The notes beneath the pieces were generated by a model. That model had not been told where the DNA came from. It did not search any database and saw only the letters and a list, made by a program, of their open reading frames with translations. 5,917 bases of DNA, from contig JAEYXI010000283.1 in the NCBI GenBank assembly GCA_023428515.1, positions 1-5,917 of the forward strand, written 5' to 3'. Positions 5,525-5,917 of this stretch are shown here, one piece after another. Within the stretch, counting starts at the first letter, position 1, and each line of letters starts with the position of its first letter. The stretch comes from Pseudomonadota bacterium (lineage in GTDB: Bacteria > Pseudomonadota > Alphaproteobacteria > Rhizobiales > Rhizobiaceae). Made by a program: the position numbers and the translations under genes.

Positions 5525-5917
5525 TCAGACCTTCGCGGCGATCATCATGAAGGCCGGCATGTCGTCGCCGAAGCCGACCGTGCCGTCGTTGATGTCGTCG
5601 TCGTTACGGCGATGGCGCCTGTCGTCGCGGCGGGGACGGTCGGAGCGATCGTCGCGCGACGGCTTCGAAGGCTGGTCGCCGGCGGTGCGGGCGCTGCGGC
5701 TGGCGTTCTCCGACTTGATCGCGTCCTTGCGCGTGCGGCGCTGCTCGTTGGCGTCGGTTGCCTCCACGCTTTCGGCTGTCACCGGTTCGGCCGCCTTGGC
5801 GTCGGAACCGTCATGGCGGCCGCGCTTGCGATCGCCCTTGCGATCGCTCTCGTCCTTGCGGCCGGCGCGGCCGGTGCGGCCGATGCGGTGCACGTAGTCG
5901 TCGGCGTGGTGCGAGAC
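5525..5917 (-). CDS. DEAD-box ATP-dependent RNA helicase, C-terminal part (5' end beyond window)
   Basis: An ATP-driven enzyme that unwinds short RNA duplexes, acting in ribosome assembly or RNA turnover, often in the cold. Only the last 130 residues are in view. They open with VSHHADDYVHRIGRTGRAGR, whose HRIGRTGRAGR (5858-5890) is helicase motif VI with the arginine finger residues; the frame is open to base 5917. The GTG at 5893 is an internal Val codon. After motif VI there is no further fold, only about 90 residues of charged, low-complexity tail (DRKGDRKRGR; RDDRSDRPRRDDRRHRRNDDD) that is probably disordered and binds RNA. It ends with the less charged VGFGDDMPAFMMIAAKV. The long tail suggests the RhlE-like group, but the subfamily cannot be fixed without the core. 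It converges on the OmpA-like gene. Confidence 0.93.
   Translation of the reverse strand, partial: VSHHADDYVHRIGRTGRAGRKDESDRKGDRKRGRHDGSDAKAAEPVTAESVEATDANEQRRTRKDAIKSENASRSARTAGDQPSKPSRDDRSDRPRRDDRRHRRNDDDINDGTVGFGDDMPAFMMIAAKV

Noticed and set aside
5511..5897. 128-codon plus-strand frame opposite the helicase tail
   Set aside because: The minus strand carries unmistakable DEAD-box motif VI, so this Ser/Arg-rich frame is its mirror image.

Overview
The window is GC-rich chromosomal DNA from an alphaproteobacterium, most likely of the order Rhizobiales (Phyllobacteriaceae/Mesorhizobium-like). The reasons are the mrcA-prfB gene pair, which I recall as typical of rhizobia, the protein styles (a CC-x4-C small secreted protein, a DEAD-box helicase ending in a GFGDDMPAF-type peptide), and a CtrA-type TTAA-N7-TTAA box. 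The genus is inferred by eye and not proven. All genes have similar codon use. I see no insertion sequence, phage gene, CRISPR array, tRNA or rRNA.

Layout, left to right. Bases 1-2181 (+) are the 3' nine-tenths or so of mrcA (penicillin-binding protein 1A), cut at its 5' end by the window edge. A 235-bp gap follows, with a 3'-UTR hairpin, a strong intrinsic terminator and a plausible promoter. Next is prfB (2417-3548, +), encoding release factor 2 and read through a programmed +1 frameshift at an in-frame TGA (2486-2488). A 251-bp gap carries a CtrA-like box and an overlapping set of inverted repeats. It is followed by an unrecognised small secreted five-cysteine protein (3800-4177, +), a GFA-family zinc protein (4261-4629, +), and an OmpA-family lipoprotein with a glycine zipper (4796-5452, +). 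A hairpin with A/T-rich flanks at 5472-5503 probably terminates transcription from both sides. The 3' end of a DEAD-box RNA helicase gene (5525-5917, -) runs in from the right edge.

The genes do not form one pathway. Two concern the cell envelope (PBP1A makes peptidoglycan; the OmpA-like lipoprotein probably tethers the outer membrane to it). Two concern RNA and translation (RF2, DEAD-box helicase). One is a putative small-molecule or thiol-adduct enzyme and one is an exported protein of unknown role. Terminators or terminator-like hairpins lie after mrcA, after the secreted protein gene, after the GFA gene and after the OmpA gene, so most genes look like separate transcription units.

I found no convincing undescribed multi-gene system. 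The most informative signals are the prfB frameshift site (a known mechanism, clearly visible here), the CtrA-like box just after prfB, the five-cysteine secreted protein, a CxxC in the periplasmic part of PBP1A, and the conserved-looking C-terminal peptide on the helicase's disordered tail.
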